Shown here piece after piece: positions 19,022 through 30,832 of a stretch of DNA of 64,000 bases. The stretch is taken from positions 186,001 to 250,000 of the forward strand of contig NZ_PJRN01000001.1 of assembly GCF_002930105.1 (NCBI RefSeq), given 5' to 3'. The position numbers were made by a program, and so were the translations under genes. This DNA is from Billgrantia saliphila. Lineage in GTDB: Bacteria; Pseudomonadota; Gammaproteobacteria; Pseudomonadales; Halomonadaceae. The notes below the pieces were generated by a model, which saw nothing but the letters and a program-made list of their open reading frames with translations, searched no databases and was not told the origin of the DNA. The first letter of the stretch is position 1; the number at the start of each line of letters is the position of its first letter.

Positions 19022-19600
19022 TCAGTCGAGGTAATCGAATACCTTCACGATGCGCTGTATGCCGCCCACATCGGCTACCGCTTCCACGATGCGGTCGGCC
19101 TCGGCGCGTGTCACCATGCCCATGATGTAGACGGTGGCATTCTCGGTGATAAAGCGCAGGCGGCCGGTGTCGATGCTCTGGTCGGCAGCCAAGGTGGTAC
19201 GGATGCGTGTGTTGATCCAGGTATCGGAAAGCCGTTGGCTTGCTGGAAGGTTGGCGGCGACAGAAAGCTCGTTGTGTACGTCGCGTACGTTGCGCACCTC
19301 GAGGGCCACCTCGTTGGCCTTCTCCTTGAGCTCTTCACTGGGTACCTGGCCGGTCAGCAGCACGATGCCGTTATAGCTATCGACATTGATGCGAGCGTCA
19401 CCGAGCCGGGCGTCGGTGCGGCGCAGGTTGTGCTCGATCTTGGTCTCGATACTCTCGTCCTCGACCTGGGCGCCGAGCGTGCGCTTGCCGTAGTTCTCGT
19501 CGATGGTGCCGGGGTTGGTCACGCCGGTCACGGTGGTACAACCACCCAGTGCCAGGGCGATAGCGACCGGAAGCCACACGAAGCGTTTGATGAATGCCAT
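19022..19600 (-). CDS. dolP: BON-domain outer-membrane lipoprotein DolP (YraP)
   Basis: DolP is a dual-BON lipoprotein at the outer membrane that supports envelope integrity and the BAM complex in E. coli. The 192-residue protein has a lipoprotein signal with lipobox LGGC (Cys21) and two BON domains (about 48-117 and 124-192). The repeated pattern GIVLLTGQVPS and TVYIMGMVTRAEAD is visible. The start ATG is at 19600. It lies 5 bases after diaA, as in the E. coli yraN-diaA-yraP run. Confidence 0.93.
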   Translation of the reverse strand: MAFIKRFVWLPVAIALALGGCTTVTGVTNPGTIDENYGKRTLGAQVEDESIETKIEHNLRRTDARLGDARINVDSYNGIVLLTGQVPSEELKEKANEVALEVRNVRDVHNELSVAANLPASQRLSDTWINTRIRTTLAADQSIDTGRLRFITENATVYIMGMVTRAEADRIVEAVADVGGIQRIVKVFDYLD

Positions 19601-19605
19601 ATGAG

Positions 19606-20591
<986 letters not shown>

Positions 20592-20608
<17 letters not shown>

Positions 20609-22349
20609 TGCGAAGAATCTCGGTGGACAGGACGGGGCGAGGAATGCCGTCTTCGAAGCGCGCCCAGGGCAGACGCCGCTGTATGCGGCCATCGCTGCCC
20701 GGCGAGAGCATGCCGGTGGCGCCGAACATCTCGCTCTCGGGAAGCAGCTGGAACTGAGGCAGGCGGCGCGCCAGTTCGTAGGCATCGACCCCCATTGCCA
20801 TCAGCCGGAAGGTGGCGGGGTCGGCGTTCTCCTGCAGCTCGCGATAGCTGTCGAGATAGGGCAGCGCCTCGACGCCGCCCACCGCGGCGTCGGGAATCTG
20901 CCAGGGAATGTCGAGAAAGTAGACGTCGTCGAGATCGTGATCCAGCAATGGCTGTGACCGCCCCTCGTAGAGATGGGAGGTGGCGTAGATGGGGAGGTCA
21001 CTGGCACTGTAGTAGTCCAGTGTCGGTGGTACCTGGCGGGCATAGCTGGGCAGCGCCAGCAGGAACAGCATGTCGGGGCGACCGCCGGCCAGCACGCGCC
21101 GGGTGCTCTCGGTGGCGGAGCCGCGCGGATCGTAGGCGACGACATTGGTGATGGTGCCGTCGCGGTCGCGCCATTCCCGCTCGAAGGCGCGGCCGACGCG
21201 GGCCCCCCATTCGTTGTCGGGCACCAGCATGGCGCTGCTACGATGGCCATCCTCGCGCCCGCGACGAGCGACCTGGCGCGCCTCGTCCTCCGCCGACAGG
21301 CCGTATTGGAACAGTCCTTCGGTCTGGTTGGTAGCGCCGGCTCCGTAATTGAGCGCCAGGGTCGGCAGCGGCACTCGGTCGCGGCTCTCGAGTTCGCTGA
21401 CTTGCTCCTTGTCGAGCGGCCCGATCACTACTTGCGCACCAAGATTTCGTGCTTCCTCGTAGAGGGCCTCGATGCTGCCCTGGCTGGTGTCGAGAAAGGT
21501 GAGGCGTACGCCGCCACTTCGCTCGATGCTGTTGAGGTGATGGATCCGCAAGCCGTTGCGAATCGGCTCGGCGACACTTGTCAGGGGGCCCGAACCCGGG
21601 AGAAAGACGGCGATATGGCGAACTTCCTTGCCGCGAAGCTCGCGCAGCGCCAGCAGTTCCGCAGGCACGCGGCGCGCGGCCGGATGCTGTGGGTGACGCT
21701 CGCGCCACGTCTCCAGGCGCGCAAACAGACGCTCAATGTCGCCGTCGCTCTCGCGCACCAGGCCGGCGAGTCGCAGCCAGCCCAGAGTCAGCTCGTCAGC
21801 GTCTTCGCGCAGGCTGGCCAGTTCGCTGCCGTCGAGGCGAGAGAGTGACGCCCAGATGGCATCGTTGAGCGCCTCGCGCTCGGTCCTTGCCTGTACGTAC
21901 ATGAGCATGGCCGCCGCGGCGCGATGTTCGTCGACCTGTGCCAGCGCGCGACCCATGCGGGCGCGCAGAAGCAGGCCGGCATCGCGCGGCAGGTCGGCTT
22001 CGTCGAGTAATTGCCCGGCCTGGATCACCGCCCAGGGCTCGTCGAGCTCCTCGCCGAGTTCCGAGAGCAGCATGGCCCAGTGCAGGCGGTAATCGTCGGG
22101 GAGCTGGGTATCGTCGATCTCGGTGGCGACCTCCAGTGCCTGGGTGCGCTGACCCCGGCGTGCTAGGATATCGGCCGCCTCGAGTCGGCTGAGCGCTGCC
22201 TGCTCGGGCGCCTGCTGGCGTGCCTGTTCCAGCAGGTAGCCGGGGTCATCGTCGGGAGTCCGTTCAACGATGCCTGGCGGGGCGCAGCCGGCCATCACTA
22301 ATAAGGTGAGAAGCACGAAGGCCAGCAGGGCGCGGGGCGTTTTCAGCAT
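20592..22349 (-). CDS. lpoA: Outer-membrane lipoprotein LpoA (LppC), PBP1A activator
   Basis: LpoA is an outer-membrane lipoprotein that reaches through the periplasm to activate the peptidoglycan synthase PBP1A. The 585-residue protein has a signal peptide with lipobox VMAGC (Cys about 21) and a helical TPR-like N-terminal half. A C-terminal periplasmic-binding-protein-like domain follows (about 230-585, with GSGPLTSVAEPIRNG and VIGPLDKEQV). ATG 22349 is preceded by AAGGAAGGATT; upstream in-frame codons are rejected. It is divergent from rsmI, the usual arrangement. Confidence 0.92.
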
Positions 22350-22450
22350 GAATCCTTCCTTGTGTACAGGGCTTCGAGGAGGCCGGTCGACCTCCGCAAA
22401 CGATGGAGCCGTCACGTTCGGCCAAGCCCGACAAACTTCGAGGAGCCGAC

Positions 22451-23308
22451 ATGTCTGACACTGTTAATGGCACATTGTACGTGGTCGCCACACCGATTGG
22501 GAATCTGGAGGACCTCGGCCCGCGCGCGGCCCGGCTGCTGGGAGAAGTCGCATTGGTGGCCGCAGAAGATACCCGGCATACTGCAGGGCTGCTGCGCCAC
22601 CTGGGGCTCAGCGTGCCGCTGCTTTCGCTGCATGAGCACAACGAGGCGGCACGGGTCGACCAGCTCGATGCACGCCTCGTCCGCGGCGAAGACATCGCCC
22701 TGGTCAGCGATGCCGGCACGCCGCTGATCAGCGATCCGGGGTTCGTGTTGGTGCGGGAATTGCGCTCCAGGGGGCGTCGCATCGTGCCGGTGCCGGGGCC
22801 CTGCGCGCTGGTGACCGCACTCAGTGCCGCCGGCCTGCCCACCGATCGTTTCCTGTTTCAAGGCTTCCTGCCGGCCAAGGCCGGTGCGCGGCGCCAGCGT
22901 CTCGAAGCATTGGCGAGCCGTGAGGAGACGCTGGTGTTCTACGAGTCGCCCCACCGCATTCGCGACAGTCTGGCCGCCATCGCCGAGGCTTTCGCTGAGC
23001 GCCGGCTGGTACTCGCACGGGAGCTGACCAAGACTTTCGAGACGTTTCTCGACGGCAGTGCCGAAGCCCTGCTGGCACGCATGGACGACGATCCGGACCA
23101 GGCGCGCGGCGAGTTCGTGATCATGGTCGCCGGTGCCGCGCCGAACGACGAGGCGGAAGCCGCCCATCTGGAGGCCGACGCACTGCTCGCCGCCTTGCTT
23201 GCCGAGGGGGTCGGGGTCAAGCAGGCGGCATCAGTGGCGGCGCGGCTGCTGGGTGGGGCCAAGAAGGCCTGGTATGCCCGCGTCCAGGCGCTCAAGGAAG
23301 CGGACTGA
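22451..23308 (+). CDS. rsmI: 16S rRNA (cytidine1402-2'-O)-methyltransferase RsmI
   Basis: RsmI 2'-O-methylates C1402 of 16S rRNA in the decoding centre, using SAM. The 285-residue tetrapyrrole-methylase-fold protein has LYVVATPIGNLEDLGPRA at the N-terminus, AAEDTRHT, LVSDAGTPLISDPG, VPGPCALVTAL and FYESPHRI. ATG 22451 lies behind CGAGGAG. It is followed directly by the RNase P RNA gene. Confidence 0.97.
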   Translation: MSDTVNGTLYVVATPIGNLEDLGPRAARLLGEVALVAAEDTRHTAGLLRHLGLSVPLLSLHEHNEAARVDQLDARLVRGEDIALVSDAGTPLISDPGFVLVRELRSRGRRIVPVPGPCALVTALSAAGLPTDRFLFQGFLPAKAGARRQRLEALASREETLVFYESPHRIRDSLAAIAEAFAERRLVLARELTKTFETFLDGSAEALLARMDDDPDQARGEFVIMVAGAAPNDEAEAAHLEADALLAALLAEGVGVKQAASVAARLLGGAKKAWYARVQALKEAD

Positions 23309-23324
23309 CCCACACGGAAAGCCA

Positions 23325-23353
23325 TTGAGAGGCCACCGGCACGCTGGTATTCT
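23325..23353 (+). promoter_or_regulatory. Sigma-70 promoter of rnpB
   Basis: TTGAGA (23325-23330), a 17-base spacer and TATTCT (23348-23353) put transcription start at about 23360. This agrees with the 5' end of the RNA deduced from the P1 stem. Confidence 0.8.
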
Positions 23354-23360
23354 TGCGCTC

Positions 23361-23721
<361 letters not shown>

Positions 23722-23788
23722 CCCTATTCCTGCCGTCGCCCCGGCGAAGCCGGTGCGTTCACTCGTGTTCGTGAGCCCTGGGAAGTGC

Positions 23789-24745
23789 ATGTCGTCATCC
23801 GCCCCTGAATCGGCCCGTCGCGGCTTTCGTCATGCCAGTGTCCTGCTGGATGGCGCCGTGGAGGCGCTCGTCCACGACCCCTGTGGTGCCTACCTGGACG
23901 GCACTTTTGGCCGCGGCGGCCACTCGCGGGCGATACTTGCCCGTCTCGAGCCGGAGGGTCGTCTGCTGGCGATCGACCGCGATCCGCAGGCCATCGCCGA
24001 GGCGCGCAGCATCGACGATGCTCGCTTTGCCATCGAGCAGGGGGAATTCGCTCGCCTGGGCGAGCTGGCCGAGCGACACGAGTTGCACGGTCGGCTGGCG
24101 GGCGTGCTGCTCGACGTCGGCGTGTCATCTCCACAGTTGGACGATCCGGAGCGCGGCTTCAGCTTTCTGCGCGACGGCCCGCTGGACATGCGCATGGATC
24201 CGACACACGGCGAGAGCGCGGCGCAATGGCTGGCTCGCGCCAGCGAGACGGAGGTCGCTCGGGTGTTCAAGACCTACGGCGAGGAGCGTTTCGCCAGACG
24301 CCTGGCCCGGGCAGTGGTGGCCCGACGCGCCGAACGCCCTTTTCAGCGCACCGGCGATCTAGCCGAAGTGCTCAAGGGCGCCCATCCGGCCTGGGAGAAG
24401 GGCAAGCACCCCGCCACGCGTGCCTTTCAGGCGCTGCGCATTCATGTCAATGGCGAGCTGGAGCAGCTCGATGCTGCGCTGTCGGCCGCGCTGGAAGCGC
24501 TGGCCCCGGGTGGGCATTTGGTCGTCATCAGCTTTCACTCCCTCGAGGATCGCCGCGTCAAGCGCTTCATTCGCGAGCATGTGCGCGGCGATACCGATCT
24601 GCCACGCGGCATGCCGGTGCGTGAGGACCAGTTGGCCAAGCGCATGACGACCCTGGGCAAGGCGCAACGGCCGACGCCCGAGGAAGTGCAGGACAACCCC
24701 CGAGCCCGTAGCGCCGTGATGCGTGTGGCGCGCAAGTTGGCCTGA
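23789..24745 (+). CDS. rsmH: 16S rRNA (cytosine1402-N4)-methyltransferase RsmH (MraW)
   Basis: RsmH N4-methylates C1402 of 16S rRNA, the same base that RsmI modifies at the ribose. The 318-residue protein has the SAM motif [14 protein letters not shown] (about 35-48), [27 protein letters not shown] and [19 protein letters not shown] 23789 gives the family length (E. coli 313). It opens the dcw cluster here; mraZ, which usually precedes it, is missing. Confidence 0.97.
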   Translation: MSSSAPESARRGFRHASVLLDGAVEALVHDPCGAYLDGTFGRGGHSRAILARLEPEGRLLAIDRDPQAIAEARSIDDARFAIEQGEFARLGELAERHELHGRLAGVLLDVGVSSPQLDDPERGFSFLRDGPLDMRMDPTHGESAAQWLARASETEVARVFKTYGEERFARRLARAVVARRAERPFQRTGDLAEVLKGAHPAWEKGKHPATRAFQALRIHVNGELEQLDAALSAALEALAPGGHLVVISFHSLEDRRVKRFIREHVRGDTDLPRGMPVREDQLAKRMTTLGKAQRPTPEEVQDNPRARSAVMRVARKLA

Positions 24746-24753
24746 GGAACGGC

Positions 24754-25092
24754 ATGAGCCAAGCAAAAAGCCTACCCCGTACCCCCAAAGCGCTGCGTGC
24801 CGCTTGGCCGCCCGCCTGGCTGCCCAGCTGGCGCCTGCTGCTGATCGTCGGTCTGGTGCTGGCGTGTCTGATCAGCGCCACTGCAGTGATCGCCACCAGC
24901 CATCAAACACGAACCCAGTATGCTCGCCTGCAACAACTCGAGCGTGAGCGCGATCAACTGCAGACGGAGTGGGGGCAACTGCTGCTCGAGGAGAGTGCCT
25001 GGTCGTCTCCGGCGCGCATCGAGCGGCTGGCCGTCGAGCGGTTGGAGATGCGTCTGCCCGAAGTCGATGAAGTCGAGGTCATCCGCCCATGA
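24754..25092 (+). CDS. ftsL: Cell division protein FtsL
   Basis: FtsL is a bitopic division protein that with FtsB and FtsQ activates FtsWI at the septum. The 112-residue protein has a basic, proline-rich cytoplasmic start, one membrane helix (about 27-47) and a periplasmic leucine-zipper-like coiled coil (about 55-85). The conserved EESAWSSPARIERLAVERLEMRLP follows. It sits 8 bases after rsmH and overlaps ftsI by 4 bases. Confidence 0.93.
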   Translation: MSQAKSLPRTPKALRAAWPPAWLPSWRLLLIVGLVLACLISATAVIATSHQTRTQYARLQQLERERDQLQTEWGQLLLEESAWSSPARIERLAVERLEMRLPEVDEVEVIRP

Positions 25093-26798
25093 GCACCGAC
25101 GTTCGCAACGGCGTCACGCCCCGTCGTCGTCCGCCGATGGCGCCGATGGGAGGCGCACGTTACGGTCTGGTATTGGGACTGGTCATCCTGGGCATGCTGC
25201 TGCTGGCCGGACGCATCGTCACCCTGCACGTCTTCGACCGCTCCTTCCTGCAGGGGCAGGGGGACGCACGGACGCTGCGCACCGAATCGCTGACCGCGCA
25301 CCGCGGCATGATCACCGACCGTCACGGGGAGCCGCTGGCCGTCTCCACGCCGGTGGTGACGCTATGGGCCAATCCGCAGGAGGTGCCTGACGATCGCATC
25401 CAGCGGCTGATGCTGTCCCAGGCGCTGGGCATGTCGCTGGACGATCTCGACGCCCGCCTGGAGCGCTTCGCCGAGCGTGAATTCATGTACCTGCGTCGAC
25501 AGCTGACTCCGGCCGCTGCGCAGCGAGCGCTGGATCTGCGCATTCCCGGGGTCTATGCCCAGCACGAGTACAAGCGCTACTACCCAGCCGGAGAAGTGGT
25601 GGCGCAGTTGCTGGGGGTGACCAACGTCGACGACATGGGGCAGGAGGGCGTCGAGCTCGCCTATCAGCCCTATCTGGCCGGTACGCCGGGCCAGCGCCGG
25701 GTGATCAAGGATCGCCGCGGACGCCTGGTCCGCGATCTGGCGATGCTGCGCGAAGCCCAGCCTGGCGGCGACCTGACCCTGGCCATCGATCAGCGGCTGC
25801 AGTACATGGCCTATCGTGAGCTCAAGGCGGCGGTGGCCGAGCACGACGCCGATGGCGGCGTGGTAGTAATGATGGATGCGCGCACCGGCGAAGTGCTGGC
25901 CATGGCCAACCAGCCCTCATACAACCCCAACAACCGAGCCGGCCTGGATCCGCGCGGCTTGCGCAACCAGGCGATCGTCGACGTGTTCGAACCTGGGTCG
26001 GTCATGAAGCCGCTGGCAATGGCGGCGATCATGGAGAGCGGTCTCTTCGACAGCGATGTCGTGGTCGATACCTCGCCGGGCTGGATGCGCATCGATCGCT
26101 TCACCATCCGCGACATCCGCAACTACGGTGAACTCGACCTGGCGGGCATTCTCGAGAAATCCTCCAACATCGGCATGTCCAAACTGGTACTCGAGCTGGA
26201 CGATCCGCTGGTGCCCGACCTGTATCGCCGTCTCGGATTCGGCCAGAGTACCGATACCGGTTTCCCCGGCGAGGCCGTCGGGCATCTGCCGGCGCCGGTG
26301 CGCTGGTCGCGCAGCCAGTGGGCGGCGCTCTCCTACGGCTACGGTCTGTCGGCGTCGGCGCTGCAACTGGCCAGCGCCTATACCGCACTGGCCAACGGCG
26401 GTGTCAGGCTGTCACCATCGCTGCTCAAGCTGGACGAGCCGCCGGAAGGTATCCCCACCATCGACCCTGACGTGGCACACGAACTGCTGCGCATCATGGA
26501 GCGCTCCGTACAGCCCGATACGGGGGGGCGGCGCGCCTCGGTGCCGGGCTATCGGGTTGCCGGCAAGACCGGTACAGTACGCAAGAACTCGGCGAGCGGC
26601 TACGAGGAGAATGCCTATCGCAGTCTGTTCGCCGGTATTGCGCCGGTCTCCGATCCGCGTATCGTGACCATCGTGATGATCGATCATCCGCGGGGAGACA
26701 GTTATTTCGGCGGTGCGGTAGCGGCACCAGTCTTCTCGCGTGTGACGGGCAGCGCTCTGCGCCTGCTCGATGTTCCACCGGACCAACGCGTAAGATGA
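25089..26798 (+). CDS. ftsI: Septal peptidoglycan transpeptidase FtsI (PBP3)
   Basis: FtsI is the class B penicillin-binding protein that crosslinks septal peptidoglycan with FtsW. The 569-residue protein has one N-terminal membrane helix (about 24-45), a pedestal/dimerisation domain and a transpeptidase domain. The active-site motifs are SVMK (Ser304-Lys307), SSN (358-360) and KTG (493-495). It starts ATGA within the ftsL stop. Confidence 0.98.
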   Translation: MSTDVRNGVTPRRRPPMAPMGGARYGLVLGLVILGMLLLAGRIVTLHVFDRSFLQGQGDARTLRTESLTAHRGMITDRHGEPLAVSTPVVTLWANPQEVPDDRIQRLMLSQALGMSLDDLDARLERFAEREFMYLRRQLTPAAAQRALDLRIPGVYAQHEYKRYYPAGEVVAQLLGVTNVDDMGQEGVELAYQPYLAGTPGQRRVIKDRRGRLVRDLAMLREAQPGGDLTLAIDQRLQYMAYRELKAAVAEHDADGGVVVMMDARTGEVLAMANQPSYNPNNRAGLDPRGLRNQAIVDVFEPGSVMKPLAMAAIMESGLFDSDVVVDTSPGWMRIDRFTIRDIRNYGELDLAGILEKSSNIGMSKLVLELDDPLVPDLYRRLGFGQSTDTGFPGEAVGHLPAPVRWSRSQWAALSYGYGLSASALQLASAYTALANGGVRLSPSLLKLDEPPEGIPTIDPDVAHELLRIMERSVQPDTGGRRASVPGYRVAGKTGTVRKNSASGYEENAYRSLFAGIAPVSDPRIVTIVMIDHPRGDSYFGGAVAAPVFSRVTGSALRLLDVPPDQRVR

Positions 26799-26829
26799 GC
26801 GACCCTTTACTTTTGTCCGAGGTTTGCCC

Positions 26830-28341
26830 ATGCAGGTGAGTGCTTCCCGTCTCCAGGCTGCACTGAGCCACTGCTGGCCCAACCTGGCGATACCCCGGCC
26901 CGAGCTCGGCGAACGGGTTCGCCTGGTGCTGGATAGCCGTCGTCTGGAGCCGGGCGATGTCTTCGTCGCCGTTCCCGGCGTAGCGGCCGACGGCCGCGAC
27001 TTTCTCGAGGACGCCCTGCGTGCGAAAGCCGCCTGGGTCCTCTACCACCTGGAGGCGGACGACTCGCTGCCTGCGTCCGCCAAGGACAGACCGGTGCTTG
27101 GGCTGCCGTTCCTGCGCCAGCGCTTGGGTGAGTTCGGTCGCGAGCTCTTCGCCGTTCCCGAATCGCTCGAGTTGATCGGCGTGACCGGCACCAATGGCAA
27201 GAGTTCGGTAACGCATTATATCGCCGAGCTTAGCGCCGCACTTGGCCAGGAGGCGGGTCTCGTCGGCACGCTCGGCATGGGGCGTCCCGGTCGGTTGCAG
27301 GACTCGGGGCTGACCACGCCCGGCCCGTTGAGTTTGCAGGCGACGCTGGGCGAGCTGGCCGCTGACGGCGTCACACGGGCAGCCATGGAGGTCTCGTCGC
27401 ATGCCCTGGCACAAGGGCGGCTCGACGGCTGCCGGATCAAGGCGGCGGTATTCACCAACCTGAGTCGCGATCACCTCGATTATCACGGCAGCATGGCGGC
27501 CTATGCCGCTGCCAAGGCCAGGCTGTTTCGGCGTTCGGAGCTCGAACTCGCCGTGGTCAACGCCGACGATTCATTGGCGCGACTGATGCTGGCCGGACTC
27601 GTCGACGGGGTGCGAGTGCTTGCGGTAGGGAACGAGCCGGCGGCTACGCTGCGCGTTCTCGACTGGCAGCCTTCGCGCAGCGGTCAGTTGGCCCTGGTGG
27701 CGACGCCGGAGGGGGAGCGCTCGCTCGAGCTGCCGCTTATGGGACGCTTCAACCTGGACAACGTGCTGCTTGCCATCGCCACACTTTTCGGCCTGGGGGA
27801 AGGGCTCGACCCCTTGTTCCAGACGGCATCGCGGCTGACGCCGGTGCCGGGGCGCATGCAGCCCGTGCTGCGTGCGGGAGCGCCCACGGTGATCGTCGAT
27901 TATGCCCATACCCCCGATGCGCTGGAGAATGCCTTGAGCGCGCTACGCGATCATCTACCTGGCGATGGGCGTCTATGGTGCCTGTTCGGCTGCGGTGGTG
28001 ACCGCGATACCGGCAAGCGGCCGCTGATGGCCACTGCCGCCGAACGCGTCGCCGATCGCTTGGTCGTCACCGATGACAATCCGAGGGGAGAGGAGGCGTC
28101 CGACATCCGTGAACAGGTGCTCGCCGGGCTGTCGCCCGAGGCGCGGCGGAGGGCATGGAACGTCGAGGGGCGCGGGGCGGCGATTGCCCACACCTTGGCC
28201 GAGGCGGACGACAACGATGTGATACTGATTGCCGGCAAGGGGCATGAGAACTATCAGGAGGTCGCCGGCGTGCGTCACGCCTTCAGCGACGTGGTCGAAG
28301 CCGAGGCCGCGCTGGCGGCGAGAAGCGGGGTGCGCGCATGA
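26830..28341 (+). CDS. murE: UDP-MurNAc-tripeptide synthetase MurE (meso-diaminopimelate adding)
   Basis: MurE adds meso-diaminopimelate to UDP-MurNAc-L-Ala-D-Glu. The 503-residue Mur ligase has the P-loop TGTNGKSS (about 119-126). The DNPRGE motif, which marks meso-DAP rather than lysine specificity, lies in the C-terminal domain. ATG 26830 is chosen over an in-frame TTG two codons earlier. A GAGG site lies 7-10 bases upstream. It overlaps murF by 4 bases. Confidence 0.97.
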   Translation: MQVSASRLQAALSHCWPNLAIPRPELGERVRLVLDSRRLEPGDVFVAVPGVAADGRDFLEDALRAKAAWVLYHLEADDSLPASAKDRPVLGLPFLRQRLGEFGRELFAVPESLELIGVTGTNGKSSVTHYIAELSAALGQEAGLVGTLGMGRPGRLQDSGLTTPGPLSLQATLGELAADGVTRAAMEVSSHALAQGRLDGCRIKAAVFTNLSRDHLDYHGSMAAYAAAKARLFRRSELELAVVNADDSLARLMLAGLVDGVRVLAVGNEPAATLRVLDWQPSRSGQLALVATPEGERSLELPLMGRFNLDNVLLAIATLFGLGEGLDPLFQTASRLTPVPGRMQPVLRAGAPTVIVDYAHTPDALENALSALRDHLPGDGRLWCLFGCGGDRDTGKRPLMATAAERVADRLVVTDDNPRGEEASDIREQVLAGLSPEARRRAWNVEGRGAAIAHTLAEADDNDVILIAGKGHENYQEVAGVRHAFSDVVEAEAALAARSGVRA

Positions 28342-29699
28342 GCGTGTGCGGTCTGCAGAGCCTGTCCGCCGTTGCGGAAGTGCTGGGCGTCGCATCGCCC
28401 GTCCCAGACCTGGCGCTGACCGGTATCGTCACCGACACGCGACGACTTTCGCCGGGTGCCCTGTTCGTGGCGCTGCGCGGCGAGCGCTTCGATGCCCACG
28501 ATTTTATTGCCCAGGCTCGTGCGGCAGGCGCCGCCGCCGCTCTCGTCGAGCATGCGGTCGACGATACGCTGCCACAGTTGATCGTGCCCGACACCCGACT
28601 GGCGCTGGGGCTGCTCGGCCGAGCGCGCCGACGGATCTGGGGCGGGTCGCTGATCGCGGTGACCGGCAACAGCGGTAAGACCAGCGTCAAGGAACTCCTC
28701 GCCCAATTGCTTTCTCGTCGCGGCCCCGTCCTGGCCACGCGGGGCAACCTCAACAACGACATCGGCGCACCGCTGACGCTGTTGGGGCTGACCTCGGAAC
28801 ACCGTCAGGCGGTGGTGGAGCTGGGTGCCAATCATCTCGGCGAAATTGCCTGGACCGCGACACTGGCCGAACCGCAAGTGGCTATCATCACCAACGTCAC
28901 CGGAGCTCACGTGGGGGAATTCGGCGGCATGGGGCAGATCGCTCAGGCCAAGGCCGAGATCCTGTCCGGTCTCGCGGCGGACGGGGTGGCGGTGCTCAAT
29001 CGAGACGACGTCTATTATCCGCTGTGGTCTCAGCTCGCCGCGCCACGCGAGGTGCTCGACTTCGGCCTTTCGTCGCGCGCCCGCGTGCACGCCACCGAGC
29101 TGGCCTGCGACGCCCTGGGACGCTATGCTTTCACGCTTGTCGCGGATGGCCGTCGGATCGGTCGGGTGCAGCTGGCGCTGCTCGGTCGGCACAGTGTCGC
29201 CAACGCGTTGGCCGCGGCGGCGGGTGCCATGGCCCTGGGGTTGGACGACGAACGGGTGCTCGATGGCCTGGCGGCGGCATCGCCGATGCCGGGGCGGCTG
29301 AGCCCCGAGCACGGCGTACGCCAATCCCAGTTGCTGGACGATACCTACAACGCCAACCCGGGGGCCGTGAAAGCGGCGCTATCACTGCTGGCCGACCTGC
29401 CCGCTCCCCGTTGGTGCCTGCTCGGCGCCATGGGGGAGCTGGGAGCGGAATCGTCGCGCCTGCACGCTGAAATTGGCCGCTACGCACGTGAAATGGGGAT
29501 CGACATGCTGCTGACCTGCGGCGAAGCGGCGAGACCCGCCAGCGAGGCCTTCGGCGGCGGTCATTTCGACGACTACGAGGCGCTGACGCGCCATGTCCTG
29601 AATCATCTGCCCACCGGGGCCAGCGTCCTGGTCAAGGGATCACGCAGCGCTGGCATGGAACGGGTCGTGGCCGCGCTACGAGCAGACGCATCAAGGTGA
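28338..29699 (+). CDS. murF: UDP-MurNAc-tripeptide-D-Ala-D-Ala ligase MurF
   Basis: MurF attaches the D-Ala-D-Ala dipeptide made by Ddl, completing the UDP-MurNAc-pentapeptide. The 453-residue Mur ligase has the P-loop TGNSGKTSVKE (about 110-120), RGNLNNDIGAPLTLL and the C-terminal DDTYNANPGAVKAAL motif. It starts with an ATGA overlap on murE and lies 9 bases before mraY. Confidence 0.97.
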   Translation: MSVCGLQSLSAVAEVLGVASPVPDLALTGIVTDTRRLSPGALFVALRGERFDAHDFIAQARAAGAAAALVEHAVDDTLPQLIVPDTRLALGLLGRARRRIWGGSLIAVTGNSGKTSVKELLAQLLSRRGPVLATRGNLNNDIGAPLTLLGLTSEHRQAVVELGANHLGEIAWTATLAEPQVAIITNVTGAHVGEFGGMGQIAQAKAEILSGLAADGVAVLNRDDVYYPLWSQLAAPREVLDFGLSSRARVHATELACDALGRYAFTLVADGRRIGRVQLALLGRHSVANALAAAAGAMALGLDDERVLDGLAAASPMPGRLSPEHGVRQSQLLDDTYNANPGAVKAALSLLADLPAPRWCLLGAMGELGAESSRLHAEIGRYAREMGIDMLLTCGEAARPASEAFGGGHFDDYEALTRHVLNHLPTGASVLVKGSRSAGMERVVAALRADASR

Positions 29700-29708
29700 A
29701 CGCAACAC

Positions 29709-30791
29709 ATGCTGCTTTTTCTGGCTGAACTCCTGGCGCAATACCAGAGCGCCTTCAACGTCTTCAATTACCTGACCCTGCGCATGATTCTGGGCACCAT
29801 GACGGCACTGCTGCTGTGCCTGTGGCTGGGGCCGTGGATGATCAAACGCCTGGTGGAGCGTCAAATCGGCCAGGCGGTGCGCGACGACGGTCCGCAATCC
29901 CACCTGTCGAAGGCTGGCACGCCCACCATGGGAGGGGCAATGATCCTGATGGCCATTGCCGTCAGCACATTGCTCTGGGCTGACCTGTCCAACCGTTTCG
30001 TGTGGATCGTGCTGGCGGTAACGCTGGGATTCGGCGCGATCGGCTGGGTCGACGACTATCGCAAGGTGGTGGAGAAGAATCCCCGCGGGTTGCCGGCGCG
30101 CTGGAAATACCTGTGGCAATCGGTGATCGGTCTGGCCACCGCTCTGGTGCTCTACACCACGGCCACCAGCACGGTGGAGACCAGCCTGATCGTGCCGCTG
30201 TTCAAGGACATCGTCGTCCCGCTGGGCGTGTTCTATGTCGTGCTGACCTACCTGGTCATCGTCGGCAGCTCCAATGCCGTCAACCTCACCGATGGCCTCG
30301 ATGGCCTGGCGATCATGCCGACCGTCATGGTTGCCATGGGGCTGGCGATCTTCGCCTACGCCAGCGGTAACGCCGTATTCGCCAACTACCTCCAGATCCC
30401 CGGCATCGTTGGTGCCGGCGAGCTGGCGGTATTCTGCGCCACCATCGCCGGCGCGGGGCTCGGCTTCCTGTGGTTCAATACCTATCCGGCCCAGGTGTTC
30501 ATGGGCGACGTGGGCGCACTGGCGCTGGGCGCCGCCCTCGGCGTGGTTGCCGTGATCGTACGCCAGGAGATCGTGCTGTTCGTCATGGGCGGCATCTTCG
30601 TCATGGAAACCGTCTCGGTGATCCTGCAGGTGGGTTCCTACAAGCTCACCGGGCGGCGAATCTTCCGTATGGCACCGTTGCACCACCATTACGAACTCAA
30701 AGGCTGGCCGGAGCCGCGCGTCATCGTGCGCTTCTGGATCATTACCGTGGTATTGGTGCTGGCCGGTCTGGCCACACTGAAGATCCGCTGA
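29709..30791 (+). CDS. mraY: Phospho-MurNAc-pentapeptide transferase MraY
   Basis: MraY transfers phospho-MurNAc-pentapeptide to undecaprenyl phosphate, making lipid I at the inner membrane. The 360-residue length equals E. coli's. About ten hydrophobic helices are visible. Catalytic and substrate motifs are [17 protein letters not shown] (Asp-Asp pair), [10 protein letters not shown] and the MAPLHHHYE histidine motif. GTPTMGG precedes the second helix. Confidence 0.98.
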   Translation: MLLFLAELLAQYQSAFNVFNYLTLRMILGTMTALLLCLWLGPWMIKRLVERQIGQAVRDDGPQSHLSKAGTPTMGGAMILMAIAVSTLLWADLSNRFVWIVLAVTLGFGAIGWVDDYRKVVEKNPRGLPARWKYLWQSVIGLATALVLYTTATSTVETSLIVPLFKDIVVPLGVFYVVLTYLVIVGSSNAVNLTDGLDGLAIMPTVMVAMGLAIFAYASGNAVFANYLQIPGIVGAGELAVFCATIAGAGLGFLWFNTYPAQVFMGDVGALALGAALGVVAVIVRQEIVLFVMGGIFVMETVSVILQVGSYKLTGRRIFRMAPLHHHYELKGWPEPRVIVRFWIITVVLVLAGLATLKIR

Positions 30792-30832
30792 TGGCGCGGA
30801 GCCAGCCGTTCCCGAGGGGCGAGGAGGCAAGA

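Noticed and set aside
20609..20785. Longer N-terminus for yraN
   Set aside because: The extension lies wholly inside lpoA, and the family start motif begins at the GTG 20608.
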